DNA of 64,000 nt from Nostoc sp. NMS9 (GCF_017114995.1 NZ_JABXKL010000005.1:1-64000), one strand, 5' to 3'; positions 35,744 through 45,352 are shown, numbered from the stretch's first letter. Made by a program: numbers and translations. The notes: generated by a model not told the origin, from the sequence alone.

Positions 35744-38122
35744 ATGAGCCAGCCTGAATATACTACAGCCCAAGTTACTGCCCTGACTAACCACGATCGC
35801 AAACCTATTCACATACCTGGCTCTATTCAACCTCATGGCGTTCTACTGGCACTCAGTACTCAGCTAGAGATACTGCAAGTTAGCAACAATACCCAAGTGT
35901 ATTTGGGCAAAAAGCCAGAAGATATGCTCGGTCAACCTTTGAGCTATTTACTTGACCCTCAGCAAGTGGAAATTGTCAAGCAGTGCTTAGTAAAAAAGAT
36001 TGGCAGTGCTAATGCTTTAAAAGTATCAATAAGTATTTTGGATGGGGAACGAGATTTTGATGCTATTGCTCATCGTACAGAAGAGGCTGTGATTCTGGAG
36101 TTAGAACCCACAGACTCGGAATCGGAGTTGAGTTTCTTGGGCTTTCATGCTTTGGCGGGTGAAGCGATCGCAAAAATGCAAAGCACATCCAATCTGATAG
36201 AATTTTTGCATCTGGTAGCTGAAGAAATCCAAAAAATCATCGGTTTTGACCGGGTGATGGTCTATCAATTTGACCAGTCAGAAGCGGGTTCTGTTGTTGC
36301 AGAAGTTAAACGGGAGGATTTATCACCTTATTTAGGACTCCACTATCCCGCTACAGACATTCCGGCGCAGGCTAGGGAGTTATATACGCGCTGCTTTTTG
36401 CGATTTCTCCCCGATTTGACTGCCGAACCGATTAAACTAGTTCCAACGGAAAATCCGACAACACATCAGCATCTTGACTTAAGTTACTCTGTGCTACGAA
36501 GTTTTGATTGGTGTTGTGCGGAATATCATCAAAATATGGGAGTAAAGGCTCTTTTGGTGATTTCACTCATTCAAGAGCAAAAGCTTTGGGGATTAATATC
36601 CTGTCACCATCAAACACCAAAGTATATTTCTTACGAAGTCCGCAAGATGTGCGAATTTTTGGGACAGATTGCGTCTTCAGAGTTAGCGCACAAAATTAGT
36701 TACTCGGAATGGGATTATAAAGTAAAACTCAAATCGTTACAGTCTGAGTTTCTAGAATCTATTTCCCAAGCAGACAATTTTATCGATGCCCTAATCAAAC
36801 CGGAAATCCGCTTGCTCGATCTTGTTAGTGCTTCAGGAGCGGCGGTTTGTCTGGATAATGAAATTACCCTGGTGGGAGCAACACCAAATATTCATGAAGT
36901 TCAGGCACTTATTGAATGGGCGGATACCCAAGTTAGTGATAACCTATTTTCTACTGATTCTCTGCCAAAGCTTTACCAAGAGGCGCTGATATTTAAAGAT
37001 ACTGTTAGTGGCTTGTTACTACTGCGGATTTCTAAAGTCCGGCGCTATTACATCCTTTGGTTTCGCCCTGAAGTTATCCAAACGGTACACTGGGCAGGAA
37101 ATCCACAGGAATCCATGCAAGCACAGGCAGATGGTAGCTTTAGCCTATCTCCCCGAAAATCCTTTGAACAATGGCAAGAAACGGTTAGATTAACTTCTCT
37201 ACCTTGGAAACCTTGTGAACTTGACAGTGCGATCGCTTTGAGAAATGCGATCGTTGGTATTGTACTCTCGAAAGCGGATGAATTAGCTAAAATCAACCTG
37301 GAGTTAGAGCGCAGCAACCAAGAACTGGCATCCTTTGCCTACGCCGCTTCCCATGACCTCAAAGAACCTTTGCGGGGCATTTATAACTTCTCGACAGTGT
37401 TGCTAGAAGACTATGCCCAAGTATTAGATGATGAGGGAATTGAGTGTTTGCAAACAGTAGTATCCTTGTCTGTACGCATGGAAACTCTGATTGATGCTCT
37501 ATTGCGACTCTCACAGTTAGGACAAGCGCAACTGCGTGTGCAAGCAACTGACCTCAACGAATTGCTCAACCAAGTAATTGAAGTCTTTCGTGCTAGTCGG
37601 CAAGACTTTCAGCTTGTGGATATTCGCATCCCTCGCCCTTTACCAACAGTTCAGTGTGACCGAGTTCTCGTTAATGAAGTCTTCAGCAATCTGATTGGTA
37701 ATGCGTTCAAATACAACGATAAGGCAAAGCAATGGGTTGAGATTGGCTACATTTCTCAAGAAGAGGCAGAGGGCCAGGGGAGCAGGGGAGCAGGGGGAGA
37801 TGAGGGAGAAATCAATTCAAAATTCAAAATTCAAAATTCAAAATTAAAGAACTTCTGCCTCCTGCCTCCTGCCTCCTCTTTCCCAATGCCCAATGCCCAA
37901 TGCCCAATCTTTTATATCCGAGATAACGGTATTGGAATTCCACACCATCACCTAGAAACTATCTTTAGACTATTTAAGCGGCTCCATTCCCAGGAAAAAT
38001 ACGGTGGAGGAGCCGGTGCAGGACTAGCTATTGTTAAGAAGATTGTTGAGCTTCATAACGGTAAAATTTGGGTGAAATCTACTGTAGGCGTTGGCTCAAT
38101 GTTCTATTTTACGCTGGAATAG
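35744..38122 (+). CDS. Cyanobacterial phytochrome histidine kinase (PAS-GAF-PHY-HisKA-HATPase)
   Basis: 792 residues from the ATG at 35744; a TTG at 35705 would add 13. The layout is PAS (about 15-120), GAF (about 140-305), PHY (about 315-500), HisKA with His537 in YAASHDLKEP, and HATPase. The conserved chromophore-pocket motif is PATDIP. The bilin-binding Cys sits in SFDWCCAEYH, aligned with Cys259 of Cph1, but the usual next His is replaced by Cys. The N-terminal biliverdin Cys is absent (TNHDRKP), so phycocyanobilin is the expected chromophore. The ATPase domain has N-box NEVFSNLIGNAFKY and DNGIGIP. Between them lie about 50 residues encoded by intergenic-type repeats (37764-37912). An Rcp-type regulator follows 59 bp downstream. 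Confidence 0.93.
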   Translation: MSQPEYTTAQVTALTNHDRKPIHIPGSIQPHGVLLALSTQLEILQVSNNTQVYLGKKPEDMLGQPLSYLLDPQQVEIVKQCLVKKIGSANALKVSISILDGERDFDAIAHRTEEAVILELEPTDSESELSFLGFHALAGEAIAKMQSTSNLIEFLHLVAEEIQKIIGFDRVMVYQFDQSEAGSVVAEVKREDLSPYLGLHYPATDIPAQARELYTRCFLRFLPDLTAEPIKLVPTENPTTHQHLDLSYSVLRSFDWCCAEYHQNMGVKALLVISLIQEQKLWGLISCHHQTPKYISYEVRKMCEFLGQIASSELAHKISYSEWDYKVKLKSLQSEFLESISQADNFIDALIKPEIRLLDLVSASGAAVCLDNEITLVGATPNIHEVQALIEWADTQVSDNLFSTDSLPKLYQEALIFKDTVSGLLLLRISKVRRYYILWFRPEVIQTVHWAGNPQESMQAQADGSFSLSPRKSFEQWQETVRLTSLPWKPCELDSAIALRNAIVGIVLSKADELAKINLELERSNQELASFAYAASHDLKEPLRGIYNFSTVLLEDYAQVLDDEGIECLQTVVSLSVRMETLIDALLRLSQLGQAQLRVQATDLNELLNQVIEVFRASRQDFQLVDIRIPRPLPTVQCDRVLVNEVFSNLIGNAFKYNDKAKQWVEIGYISQEEAEGQGSRGAGGDEGEINSKFKIQNSKLKNFCLLPPASSFPMPNAQCPIFYIRDNGIGIPHHHLETIFRLFKRLHSQEKYGGGAGAGLAIVKKIVELHNGKIWVKSTVGVGSMFYFTLE
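37764..37912. repeat. STRR-type repeats inserted in frame in the phytochrome kinase domain
   Basis: Consecutive blocks are aggggagcaggggagcaggg, aattcaaaattcaaaa units, ctgcctcctgcctcctgcct and caatgcccaatgcccaatgc. These repeats are otherwise intergenic in this genome. They translate as a 50-residue insert (EGQGSRGAGGDEGE to PMPNAQCPIF) without a stop. Confidence 0.85.
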
Positions 38123-38181
38123 TTTAAGATAGTGGCTAAATGCTAAATATGTATTTTTGTTAAGCTCTTTTAAGACCACGA

Positions 38182-38655
38182 ATGACAAAAAAACTTCATG
38201 AACCGCTGCTCGTTGTTGAGGACAGCAATGAAGATTTTCGGATGCTGCAACGTCTGATGCGGCGTATGTCCGTCCAGAACCCCATACACCGTTGTACTAA
38301 TGGAGATGAGGTTTTAGAGTTTCTTTATCAACAGGGAAACAATGCCTACGCTAAGGACGAAGACTTACCCAACTCTAAAGTAGCATTACGACCCTCTGTA
38401 ATCTTGCTCGATCTGAATTTGCCAGGTATTGATGGGCGTGACATTTTAGATCGGCTCAAGCAAGACAAGAGTTTCAAGGGAATCCCCATCGTTGTTTTTA
38501 CCACATCATCTAACCCCAAGGATATTGAATTGTGCTACCAAAAGGGCGCAAATGGATATCTGGTAAAACCGATGGATGCTCAGGAACTAAAAAAGACGAT
38601 TCAGGCATTCGTGGATTACTGGCTTGAAGCCAATACGCCGCCTGTGTTGGATTAA
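38182..38655 (+). CDS. Rcp1-like response regulator (CheY type)
   Basis: 157 residues, a single receiver domain. Acidic pocket residues lie in VVEDSNED, the phospho-acceptor Asp in VILLDLNLPG, and the conserved Thr and Lys in VFTTSS and YLVKPMD. The insertion after the second helix (NAYAKDEDLPNSKVALRPS) is typical of Rcp regulators, the partners of cyanobacterial phytochromes. It has no output domain. It lies 59 bp downstream of the phytochrome on the same strand, consistent with co-transcription and a phosphotransfer pair. The next gene, 279 bp on, is a receiver-kinase hybrid that may be the next relay step. Confidence 0.9.
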   Translation: MTKKLHEPLLVVEDSNEDFRMLQRLMRRMSVQNPIHRCTNGDEVLEFLYQQGNNAYAKDEDLPNSKVALRPSVILLDLNLPGIDGRDILDRLKQDKSFKGIPIVVFTTSSNPKDIELCYQKGANGYLVKPMDAQELKKTIQAFVDYWLEANTPPVLD

Positions 38656-38934
38656 TTTGTTTATTTTTTGTTGATGTAGCAGTAGGGGAAGAACGATAAT
38701 AAAGGAGATGGCTCAGAGGACACAGAGACATTTTCCTGTTTGAGTCAGTGTGTCTGTTTGTCTGTGTTAGATTCCTTTTCCCCATTTTCCTGTTTTTGAC
38801 TATTTGGTGTTTCTTTAGGATTACTAAAGAATTTAGATTTTATTTACACTTATTTTATATTATTTTTAGAATTATGCAAGAAAACACAATCTGGATAAAA
38901 GGGATCTATATGGCTCCCTGATCCTCATAACCTT

Positions 38935-40680
38935 ATGTTGGACACATGGACGCTACTTATCATCGATGATTGTGCCGCAGATCGGAAAATCTATCGTCGA
39001 TATCTTTTGAAAGATCCGCACCAGTCATACCAGATTTTGGAGGCAGACTGTGCAGAAGAAGGACTTGCTTTGTGCCAAAAAGTACGCTGCGATGTCATTT
39101 TGCTGGATTTCTGCCTACCTGATATGAGTGGGTTAGAACTTTTTGATCGCATACAGCAGGAGATATTTAAGACTTCTATCCCCGTGATTATGTTGACAGG
39201 GCGCGGCGATGAAGAAATCGCTGTGCAGGTAATGAAACGGGGTGCTTTGGATTATTTAGTCAAGCAAAATCTTACACAGGATGTGCTGCAACTAGCAGTC
39301 CGCAACGCCATTAAGCAATCGTGCTTGCAAGCCCAACTGATCAAAACTCAAGAGCGACAACGCCTAATTGCCACAACTGCTTTACGAATTCGCCAGTCTC
39401 TTAACCTAGAGCAAATTTTGAATACGGCTGTAGCTGAGGTACAGCAACTTCTGAAGTGCGATCGCGTGATGGTTTATCAGTTTGCCCCAGATACAAATGG
39501 TAAAATAGTCGCCTCATCAGTTGAGTCATACCGCACTGTGGCATTGTGCGATCGCGTCGGGATTGGGGAGCAGGGGAGCAGGGGAGCAGAGGAGCAGAGG
39601 AGCAGGGAGGAAGTTGCAGTAGGTGTTTCCCCTGTGCCCCTCCGTCCCTGTGCCCCTCTGCCTCTTGTGCCCAATTCCCCATCCCCAATCCCTTACATCT
39701 ATGAGCTTGGCTTGTGTAATTGTGTCAGCCTCAAAGAGCAATTTAATACTAAGGCAAATCTGGTAGTTCCGATTAATCTGAGCAACAATGGGAACCCAAC
39801 CCCCAAGCTTTGGGGTTTATTGATTGCTCACCATAATTCCGGGGAGCGACACTGGCAAACTGATGATGCAGAAATGCTCAATGAAGTATCAGTGCAACTA
39901 GCAATTGCTATTCAACAAGCGGAATTGTTAGCCCAAACTCAAGCAGCCCTTGCCAAAGAAAAGCAACTCAATGTATTTAAATCCCAAATAATTACAACGG
40001 TTTCCCATGAGTATCGAACGCCGCTAACTTCAATTCTGGCTGCGGCATCAACTTTGGTAAAACATAGACAGCAACTAGATGAATCTAAACAACAGAGGTT
40101 CTTGGGAATCATTGAACAGAAAGCAAGGTATATGTCCAAACTCGTGGATAATATGCTATTGGTTAACCAACTTGAACTGGAAAAACCCAAGTTTAAACCA
40201 ATTTCAGTCAATTTACTGCAATTTTTTTCTGACCTTGTAGAACAAGAGCGAGAAACAGTAGGCGATCGCCACGAATTGATTTTTAAAATTACTGGTAATC
40301 ATCATGGATTTTGGGGCGATCGCGGACTTTTGCAACAAATTTTTATTAACTTAATGTCCAATGCAATCAAGTACTCTCCAGATGGAGGTAGCATAGAATT
40401 CCACCTGATCGGCAAAGAATCAGAAGCAATTTTTTACATCAAAGATCGAGGAATTGGTATCCCGATGGCAGATCAAGAAAATTTGTTTCAATCCTTCAGT
40501 CGTGGAAGTAACGTTGACACAATTCCTGGTACAGGCTTAGGGCTAGCGATCGCTAAAGCTTGTGTCGAGTTACATAGTGGCAATATTACCTTGTCGAGTG
40601 AAGTGGGGCAAGGAACTAAAGTTACAGTTAGCTTACCAAAGATATGCCCAACTGGTCAACTATCCCCATCATCCACTTGA
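38935..40680 (+). CDS. Receiver-GAF-histidine kinase hybrid
   Basis: 581 residues. An N-terminal receiver domain (about 5-125) has phospho-acceptor Asp in VILLDFCLPDMSG. A GAF domain (about 145-330) opens LNLEQILNTAVAEVQQLLKC then DRVMVYQF. HisKA has its His in TTVSHEYRTPLTSI, and the HATPase has NLMSNAIKYSPDGG, DRGIGIP and GTGLGLAIAKACVELH. The GAF domain has no Cys in the bilin-binding context (YELGLCNCVSL is an unusual equivalent), so chromophore binding is uncertain. About 42 residues (210-252) come from STRR-type repeats in frame. The position after the Rcp regulator suggests it receives its signal from the phytochrome pathway. Confidence 0.9.
   Translation: MLDTWTLLIIDDCAADRKIYRRYLLKDPHQSYQILEADCAEEGLALCQKVRCDVILLDFCLPDMSGLELFDRIQQEIFKTSIPVIMLTGRGDEEIAVQVMKRGALDYLVKQNLTQDVLQLAVRNAIKQSCLQAQLIKTQERQRLIATTALRIRQSLNLEQILNTAVAEVQQLLKCDRVMVYQFAPDTNGKIVASSVESYRTVALCDRVGIGEQGSRGAEEQRSREEVAVGVSPVPLRPCAPLPLVPNSPSPIPYIYELGLCNCVSLKEQFNTKANLVVPINLSNNGNPTPKLWGLLIAHHNSGERHWQTDDAEMLNEVSVQLAIAIQQAELLAQTQAALAKEKQLNVFKSQIITTVSHEYRTPLTSILAAASTLVKHRQQLDESKQQRFLGIIEQKARYMSKLVDNMLLVNQLELEKPKFKPISVNLLQFFSDLVEQERETVGDRHELIFKITGNHHGFWGDRGLLQQIFINLMSNAIKYSPDGGSIEFHLIGKESEAIFYIKDRGIGIPMADQENLFQSFSRGSNVDTIPGTGLGLAIAKACVELHSGNITLSSEVGQGTKVTVSLPKICPTGQLSPSST
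39565..39690. repeat. STRR-type repeats inserted in frame in the GAF domain
   Basis: gcaggggagcaggggagcag and cccctgtgcccctccgtccc blocks interrupt the GAF sequence between CDRVG and YIYELGL. They encode Gly/Glu/Arg-rich and Pro-rich stretches with no stop. Similar repeats lie at 62890-62945, 48575-48602 and 55070-55098. Confidence 0.85.
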
Positions 40681-40709
40681 TTTAGATAATTTTAAAAAGC
40701 ATATTGTAA

Positions 40710-41216
40710 TTATTGATCTTGAATTTCTATCTTGCTAATTAACCATTCTTTGATTGTTTTCCCGCAAGGCTCAGAACTTTGGCAATCACTGACGTTCTCT
40801 AGAGAATAAGACATTTTTACTTTTTTGTTGACGTATTTCTCTGGTTTGCAAACCTCAAAGACTGCACCGACACCTTCATATACTTTGCCATTTTTATCGA
40901 CAACAGTAACGTAGCATTTTAAGTCTCCGTTTTGCATATCTTTGATAGTACCAGAAATTGGATTATCGTTTTTAATTTCCTTGGATTGATTGTTTTTAGG
41001 AGATGTTTTTTCAGTTGATGCTGAATTAATAGTTTTTTGGTTATTATCTAGTTTGACTTTATTTACAGAAATAGATTCAGAATTCACTTGGGTAGCTGTT
41101 GCAGTATTTGCTGGATTAACTTTATTCTGTTGAGAAGCACTATTGCCAGAGTTACTACAACTTACAATCAACATAGAGCAAAAAATAAATGTAGTAGTGA
41201 AGATTGATTTTTTCAT
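40710..41216 (-). CDS. Small predicted lipoprotein, unknown function
   Basis: 168 residues from the ATG at 41216 (MKKSIFTTTFIFCSMLIVSC), chosen because it gives a classical lipobox (IVSC). The upstream in-frame start at 41288 would bury the signal. A low-complexity Asn/Ser/Lys linker (about 22-90) is followed by a compact domain with four Cys residues (LKCYVTV, FEVCKPEKY, VSDCQSSEPC) that may form two disulfides. The family is unrecognised. It converges on the kinase gene, with 29 bp between stops. Confidence 0.75.
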   Translation of the reverse strand: MKKSIFTTTFIFCSMLIVSCSNSGNSASQQNKVNPANTATATQVNSESISVNKVKLDNNQKTINSASTEKTSPKNNQSKEIKNDNPISGTIKDMQNGDLKCYVTVVDKNGKVYEGVGAVFEVCKPEKYVNKKVKMSYSLENVSDCQSSEPCGKTIKEWLISKIEIQDQ

Positions 41217-41679
41217 TTGATTTATGTTCATAAAAGCTATTGATAGTTGTTTTACTAAAAGCGCTACGGTAAAATATTTGATTGGCAATAAAAACTTTCA
41301 TGAAGTTTTCTATGATATTTCTTGATTATTACAGTTTTATGTCTTGGAAGTTATAAATGACATCGTGATATTTGCGGAAAATACTCGGCGTTATCTGCAC
41401 TTTTTGTATATTATTCGGTAAAGTGCTTAGAGAATGTCTTGATACTGATAAAATAATGCTTAAATAAACTTTGATTGCTAATACCAATTCTGTATGAAGA
41501 TGCGCTAAACCATGTTTAAGGATAAGAAAGAAAAACGAACCGCAAAGGACGCAAAGGACACAAAGAAAGAATGAAGTTAAAGGATTTGGCGCAGGCTCAC
41601 AAAGAAATGGTATAAATATTAATGCTTTGAGCATTAAATAAGTATTTAATAGAGTTTAGAAGCTGTAAGTATTGATTTT
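41217..41679. other. Intergenic region with a dispersed repeat
   Basis: 41533-41570 is a copy of the accgcaaaggacgcaaagga dispersed repeat. A minus-strand frame across it (41329-41634) is an artefact of that repeat. No gene is seen. Confidence 0.6.
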
Positions 41680-42564
41680 GTGTTATTTCAAGGTTTTCTC
41701 AACTTAAACAAACCATTTGACTGGACTTCCCACGACTGCGTAGCACGGGTGCGAAAATTGTTGCGCCTCAAGCGTGTAGGACATGCGGGAACCTTAGATC
41801 CAGCAGCAACAGGCGTTTTACCGATCGCACTTGGTAAAGCTACAAGATTATTGCAATATCTGCCAGAAAACAAAGCTTACAAGGCTACGATTCGTCTGGG
41901 TGTGCAGACTACAACCGATGATTTAGAAGGTGAAATCATTAGTTCTCAAGCTTGTGCTGGGTTGAGTTTGGCAAAGGTGAAAACTGCACTGGCACAATTT
42001 GAAGGCAAGATTGAGCAAATCCCACCAAATTATAGTGCAATTCAAGTGGATGGCAAACGTCTCTATGACTTAGCACGCCAAGGGAAAATAGTGGAAGTTC
42101 CAGTGCGGACAGTGGAAATTTTTCACATAGAAATTTTGGACTGGAGAGAAGGAGATTTTCCTGAATTGGATGTGGCGATCGCCTGTGGATCTGGTACATA
42201 TATTAGAGCGATCGCTCGTGACTTAGGTACAATCTTAGAAACCGGTGGCACTCTTGCGGCTTTGATCCGTACCCAAAGCAGTGGTTTCGATTTAACAGAT
42301 AGTCTCACTTTCACCGACTTAGAAACTAAATTGCAAGGCGGGACATTTCAACCTCTTACCCCTGATGCAGCCTTACAACATTTGTTGTCTGTGACTTTAC
42401 CAGCAACATCTGCTCAAAAATGGTGTCAAGGTCAGCGAGTTTCTCTAAATTCTGATGTTACTGGGATAGTGCGAGTTTATCAAGAAGAGATTCGTTTTTT
42501 AGGTGTTGGACAATTACAAGATGAAGTGTTGATTCCGCAAATGGTTTTTGAACCGATTTCTTGA
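41680..42564 (+). CDS. truB: tRNA pseudouridine synthase B (tRNA pseudouridine-55)
   Basis: 294 residues. Converts U55 of the T-loop of tRNAs to pseudouridine. [20 protein letters not shown] and [18 protein letters not shown] contain the TruB motifs, with catalytic Asp40. [39 protein letters not shown] and [13 protein letters not shown] complete the core. The start is the GTG at 41680; no in-frame ATG precedes the conserved GFLNLNKP. Unlike in some bacteria it is not next to rbfA or infB here. Confidence 0.96.
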   Translation: MLFQGFLNLNKPFDWTSHDCVARVRKLLRLKRVGHAGTLDPAATGVLPIALGKATRLLQYLPENKAYKATIRLGVQTTTDDLEGEIISSQACAGLSLAKVKTALAQFEGKIEQIPPNYSAIQVDGKRLYDLARQGKIVEVPVRTVEIFHIEILDWREGDFPELDVAIACGSGTYIRAIARDLGTILETGGTLAALIRTQSSGFDLTDSLTFTDLETKLQGGTFQPLTPDAALQHLLSVTLPATSAQKWCQGQRVSLNSDVTGIVRVYQEEIRFLGVGQLQDEVLIPQMVFEPIS

Positions 42565-42741
42565 AGAAGAATTCAGGAGTGGAGCCGGAGACACTCCGCC
42601 TCCGGTAAGAATCAAGATGTTCTCTACATGACGCTCCGTGTAGCTTGCTTTGTTGGCTGCAAGGCTGGACTCGCTACCCTTGCGCTATCCACCAGTCGCA
42701 CACAATTCAATTCTGAATTCTGACTCCTGACTCCTTTGTTG

Positions 42742-43521
42742 TTAAACCAAATAACTTGTATTAGGTATGATCGCAAAGAAGGCATACTCGTACCAAGCAG
42801 TCCAGATGAAACTGCGAATCCATCGCTGACGCTTGTCGAGACTCAATTCATATTCAAACGCCCCACGAGATACATCAATGGAAGATAGGTGAGAGTTGCA
42901 ACCGCAGCCATGCTGATAAGTAAAACCATATTTAGAAGCAATACTTTGCACCTTCATTTGAATAGCAAATACCTTACCTGCATGGAGTATGGCATCCCAA
43001 GCACGTTTATGCTCAATATCGCGTTGATCGAATCGTAAAGCACGTTCTTCAAAAACATGATCGCGGTAAATTGGTGCTAAATGCACGTGATAAAAGCTAG
43101 CAGGTAGTTCATAACCAAATTCATTGAACAAATCTATGCCAATACGAGCCACTTTTATTTCATCAGCGTAATCGATTCCTTTTGACTCCACATCACGGAG
43201 AATTTCTGCAAAGTTCGGATAGCTGTGTTTGAGAAAGTCTTGCCCAAAAAACTCTAAAGTTTCCCATGCCAGTTGTGCAAATAACTGGGAAAATGACGGT
43301 ATCAAGTGAGCTAGTTGGGGGCGATCGCTAAATAAATCAACATCACCACGTTCTAATTTATACAAAAACAACTGTGCCATCTCAACATAGCTTTCGGGTT
43401 GGGAAAGTCCGACACTCGTGGTTCCTCTAGCAATGTCTTGCCATATAGAAGGTAGTTGAGAAACATGAACCGCATTTTCTCCAGCAATAACTGCAACAGG
43501 AGGACATTCGAGAAGTTGCAT
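42742..43521 (-). CDS. Conserved hypothetical protein, 259 aa
   Basis: The start is the ATG at 43521, preceded by AAAGGAG at good spacing; a TTG two codons upstream is less likely. It is a soluble helical protein. A Cys/His cluster is visible (YQHGCGCNSH), as are aromatic-rich segments (FIWTAWYEYAFFAIIPNT). I do not recognise the family; it looks cyanobacterial. It lies in a run of minus-strand genes with a CheR-type methyltransferase but is separated by 229 bp of repeats. Confidence 0.7.
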   Translation of the reverse strand: MQLLECPPVAVIAGENAVHVSQLPSIWQDIARGTTSVGLSQPESYVEMAQLFLYKLERGDVDLFSDRPQLAHLIPSFSQLFAQLAWETLEFFGQDFLKHSYPNFAEILRDVESKGIDYADEIKVARIGIDLFNEFGYELPASFYHVHLAPIYRDHVFEERALRFDQRDIEHKRAWDAILHAGKVFAIQMKVQSIASKYGFTYQHGCGCNSHLSSIDVSRGAFEYELSLDKRQRWIRSFIWTAWYEYAFFAIIPNTSYLV

Positions 43522-43750
43522 CGACAATCTCCTTTAAGACTTTAATGTGTAATTTACCTTAAGCGATGTCTAAATCTATCTTCTGAACACAATAAAAAAT
43601 GTTTGACAGACTGTCTTTTGACAGCGATATCTACGATGGGCTACGCCTACGCAATTTTATTCATAATTTTTGGGGCATTGGGCATTAGTTATTTTAGGAT
43701 AATTCATACTTCATAATTCATAATTCAATTACCCATTCAAAGCATTCTCT

Positions 43751-44587
43751 TCACCCACCTGCTATTTTCCTATATATTTTCTCACCCTTGATTAACTCTT
43801 CGTAGTACTGCTCATAAGAGGTAAACCTGATAGATTCTTGTCTTCCTAAACCCAAGATGCCAAAGGTGCAAAGGCTATTATAAAATAGTTCGTGTACCCG
43901 CTTTTGAAGTCTCTGATTAAAATATATAAGGACATTACGACAAAGAATAACATTAAACTCATTAAAAGAACTATCAGTGGCTAAATTATGCTGGGCAAAA
44001 ACAACATTTTCTCTTAGGGACGATCGAAAAATAGCATTATCATAAGCTGCTGTATAATATTCGGAGAAAGATTTCTTGCCACCTGCTTTCAGATAAAGGT
44101 GAGTATATTCCTGCATCAGTTTCAGCGAGAAAATCCCACTTTTGGCATTTTGTAATACCTTCTCATTCGTATCAGTGGCATATATGCGGCAACGATGATA
44201 AAGTCCTTCTTCTTGCAGTAAAATTGCCATTGAGTAGACTTCTTCACCAGTTGAGCATCCAGCGTGCCAGATCCGAATAAACGGATAGGTTTGTAAGAAG
44301 GGAATAACCTGATTTCTGAAGGTATTATAAAAGCTGGGATCGCGAAACATTGATGTTACATTCACCGTCAGAGCAAGCAAAAATCGTTCTAAATAGGGGC
44401 GATTGTGGAGTAACCGCTCTTGCAATGCAGAAACATTTGCTAACCCTTCTAATTGCATGAAGCCCTGAATACGACGCTTGAGTGAGGAAAGAGCATAATT
44501 GCGAAAGTCATAACCATAGTACTGATACACACCCTCCAAGAGCAGGTGTATTTCTATATCCTCCAAGAGGGGTTTTGGCAGAGACAT
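43751..44587 (-). CDS. CheR-type protein-glutamate methyltransferase
   Basis: 278 residues from the ATG at 44587 (MSLPKPLLEDIEIHLLLEGV); an ATG at 44596 lies at the edge of a heptad array. The N-terminal CheR helical domain (about 5-80) precedes a Rossmann methyltransferase with IRIWHAGCSTGEEVYSMAIL (S-adenosylmethionine motif), IYATDTNEKVLQNAK and NVILCRNVLIYF. CheR enzymes methylate receptor glutamates. No receptor or cheB is nearby, so it may serve a type IV pilus or twitching system elsewhere, or a CheR-type regulatory role. The upstream minus-strand gene ends 34 bp before the array-bounded start. Confidence 0.9.
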   Translation of the reverse strand: MSLPKPLLEDIEIHLLLEGVYQYYGYDFRNYALSSLKRRIQGFMQLEGLANVSALQERLLHNRPYLERFLLALTVNVTSMFRDPSFYNTFRNQVIPFLQTYPFIRIWHAGCSTGEEVYSMAILLQEEGLYHRCRIYATDTNEKVLQNAKSGIFSLKLMQEYTHLYLKAGGKKSFSEYYTAAYDNAIFRSSLRENVVFAQHNLATDSSFNEFNVILCRNVLIYFNQRLQKRVHELFYNSLCTFGILGLGRQESIRFTSYEQYYEELIKGEKIYRKIAGG

Positions 44588-44589
44588 AA

Positions 44590-44626
44590 TATTCATAATT
44601 CATCATTCATTATTCATCATTCATAG
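44590..44626. repeat. Heptanucleotide repeat at the start of the CheR-type gene
   Basis: On the minus strand: atgaatg, atgaata, atgaatg, atgaatt, atgaata, each containing ATG in a different frame. The last unit contains the ATG at 44596, in frame with the CheR-type gene. Confidence 0.8.
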
Positions 44627-44629
44627 GTT

Positions 44630-45166
44630 TCAGTTTAACCAAGTGGCTTTTACTACTAAAACAGCGATCGCAATTATTGAAATTCCAGCTAGCCATCTTA
44701 CCTGAGAGCGCAGATTTTTAATCTCTTGGCTCAGACTTTGTGTCTGTGGTATGGAATATGGTTCCAGTTGTACAACTTCAATAGCTACTTGTTCGGGTGT
44801 CTTTTGGGGATTTTTAAAAGAGACTTGCGTGTGTAGCCAATTAGTAATCAGTTGGGGACAGTTCTTTTTAAACCAATTTAAAGCTAAGGTTCTAAAAACT
44901 GGTTTAGACATTCGGGCAATTAATTTCATCACCCTGTTTAAAGGTTTCAGGCGAAGCTTTTGATTAATCAAATTGACTGAACCAACATCATAAAGACAAT
45001 CCAGAATTAGTTTCACAGTGGCTTCTTCACTGTTAATCAAGTTTTGCAGTAAAAGCAGAACATCACGCATACGCTCTGCTTCTATATACTTTTCTGCCAA
45101 GTTTTCTGGAGGACTTACTGAAGGATTTACAGTTGGATTTAGGGTGTTTTGTCTTACTATCGTCAT
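44630..45166 (-). CDS. Conserved cyanobacterial protein with C-terminal membrane anchor
   Basis: 178 residues. A cytoplasmic helical region (about 20-150) with ERMRDVLLLLQNLINSEEAT and LNWFKKNCPQLITNWLHTQV precedes a coiled-coil stretch and one C-terminal transmembrane segment (WLAGISIIAIAVLVVKATWL). Function is unknown. It lies directly upstream of the CheR-type gene on the same strand, with only the heptad array between, so the two may be co-expressed. Confidence 0.72.
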   Translation of the reverse strand: MTIVRQNTLNPTVNPSVSPPENLAEKYIEAERMRDVLLLLQNLINSEEATVKLILDCLYDVGSVNLINQKLRLKPLNRVMKLIARMSKPVFRTLALNWFKKNCPQLITNWLHTQVSFKNPQKTPEQVAIEVVQLEPYSIPQTQSLSQEIKNLRSQVRWLAGISIIAIAVLVVKATWLN

Positions 45167-45352
45167 ATTGGTAACATAGCAGCCATAATAATGTCAGTAC
45201 ACCTATCTATCGAGAGAAAGATTTTTTATCTAGAGAGAGAACCTAAAAGCCAAAATTTATTCCTGAGAAACATGACTATATCGTGTTTATAAAAAATCTA
45301 TTTGTCTAGTTTTGATAAATCTTTTATCTACTTCTGGGTAAATAAAATTTTT

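Noticed and set aside
41329..41634. 101-codon minus-strand frame with hydrophobic stretch
   Set aside because: Spans the gcaaaggacgcaaagg dispersed repeat; the hydrophobic segment is an artefact of it.
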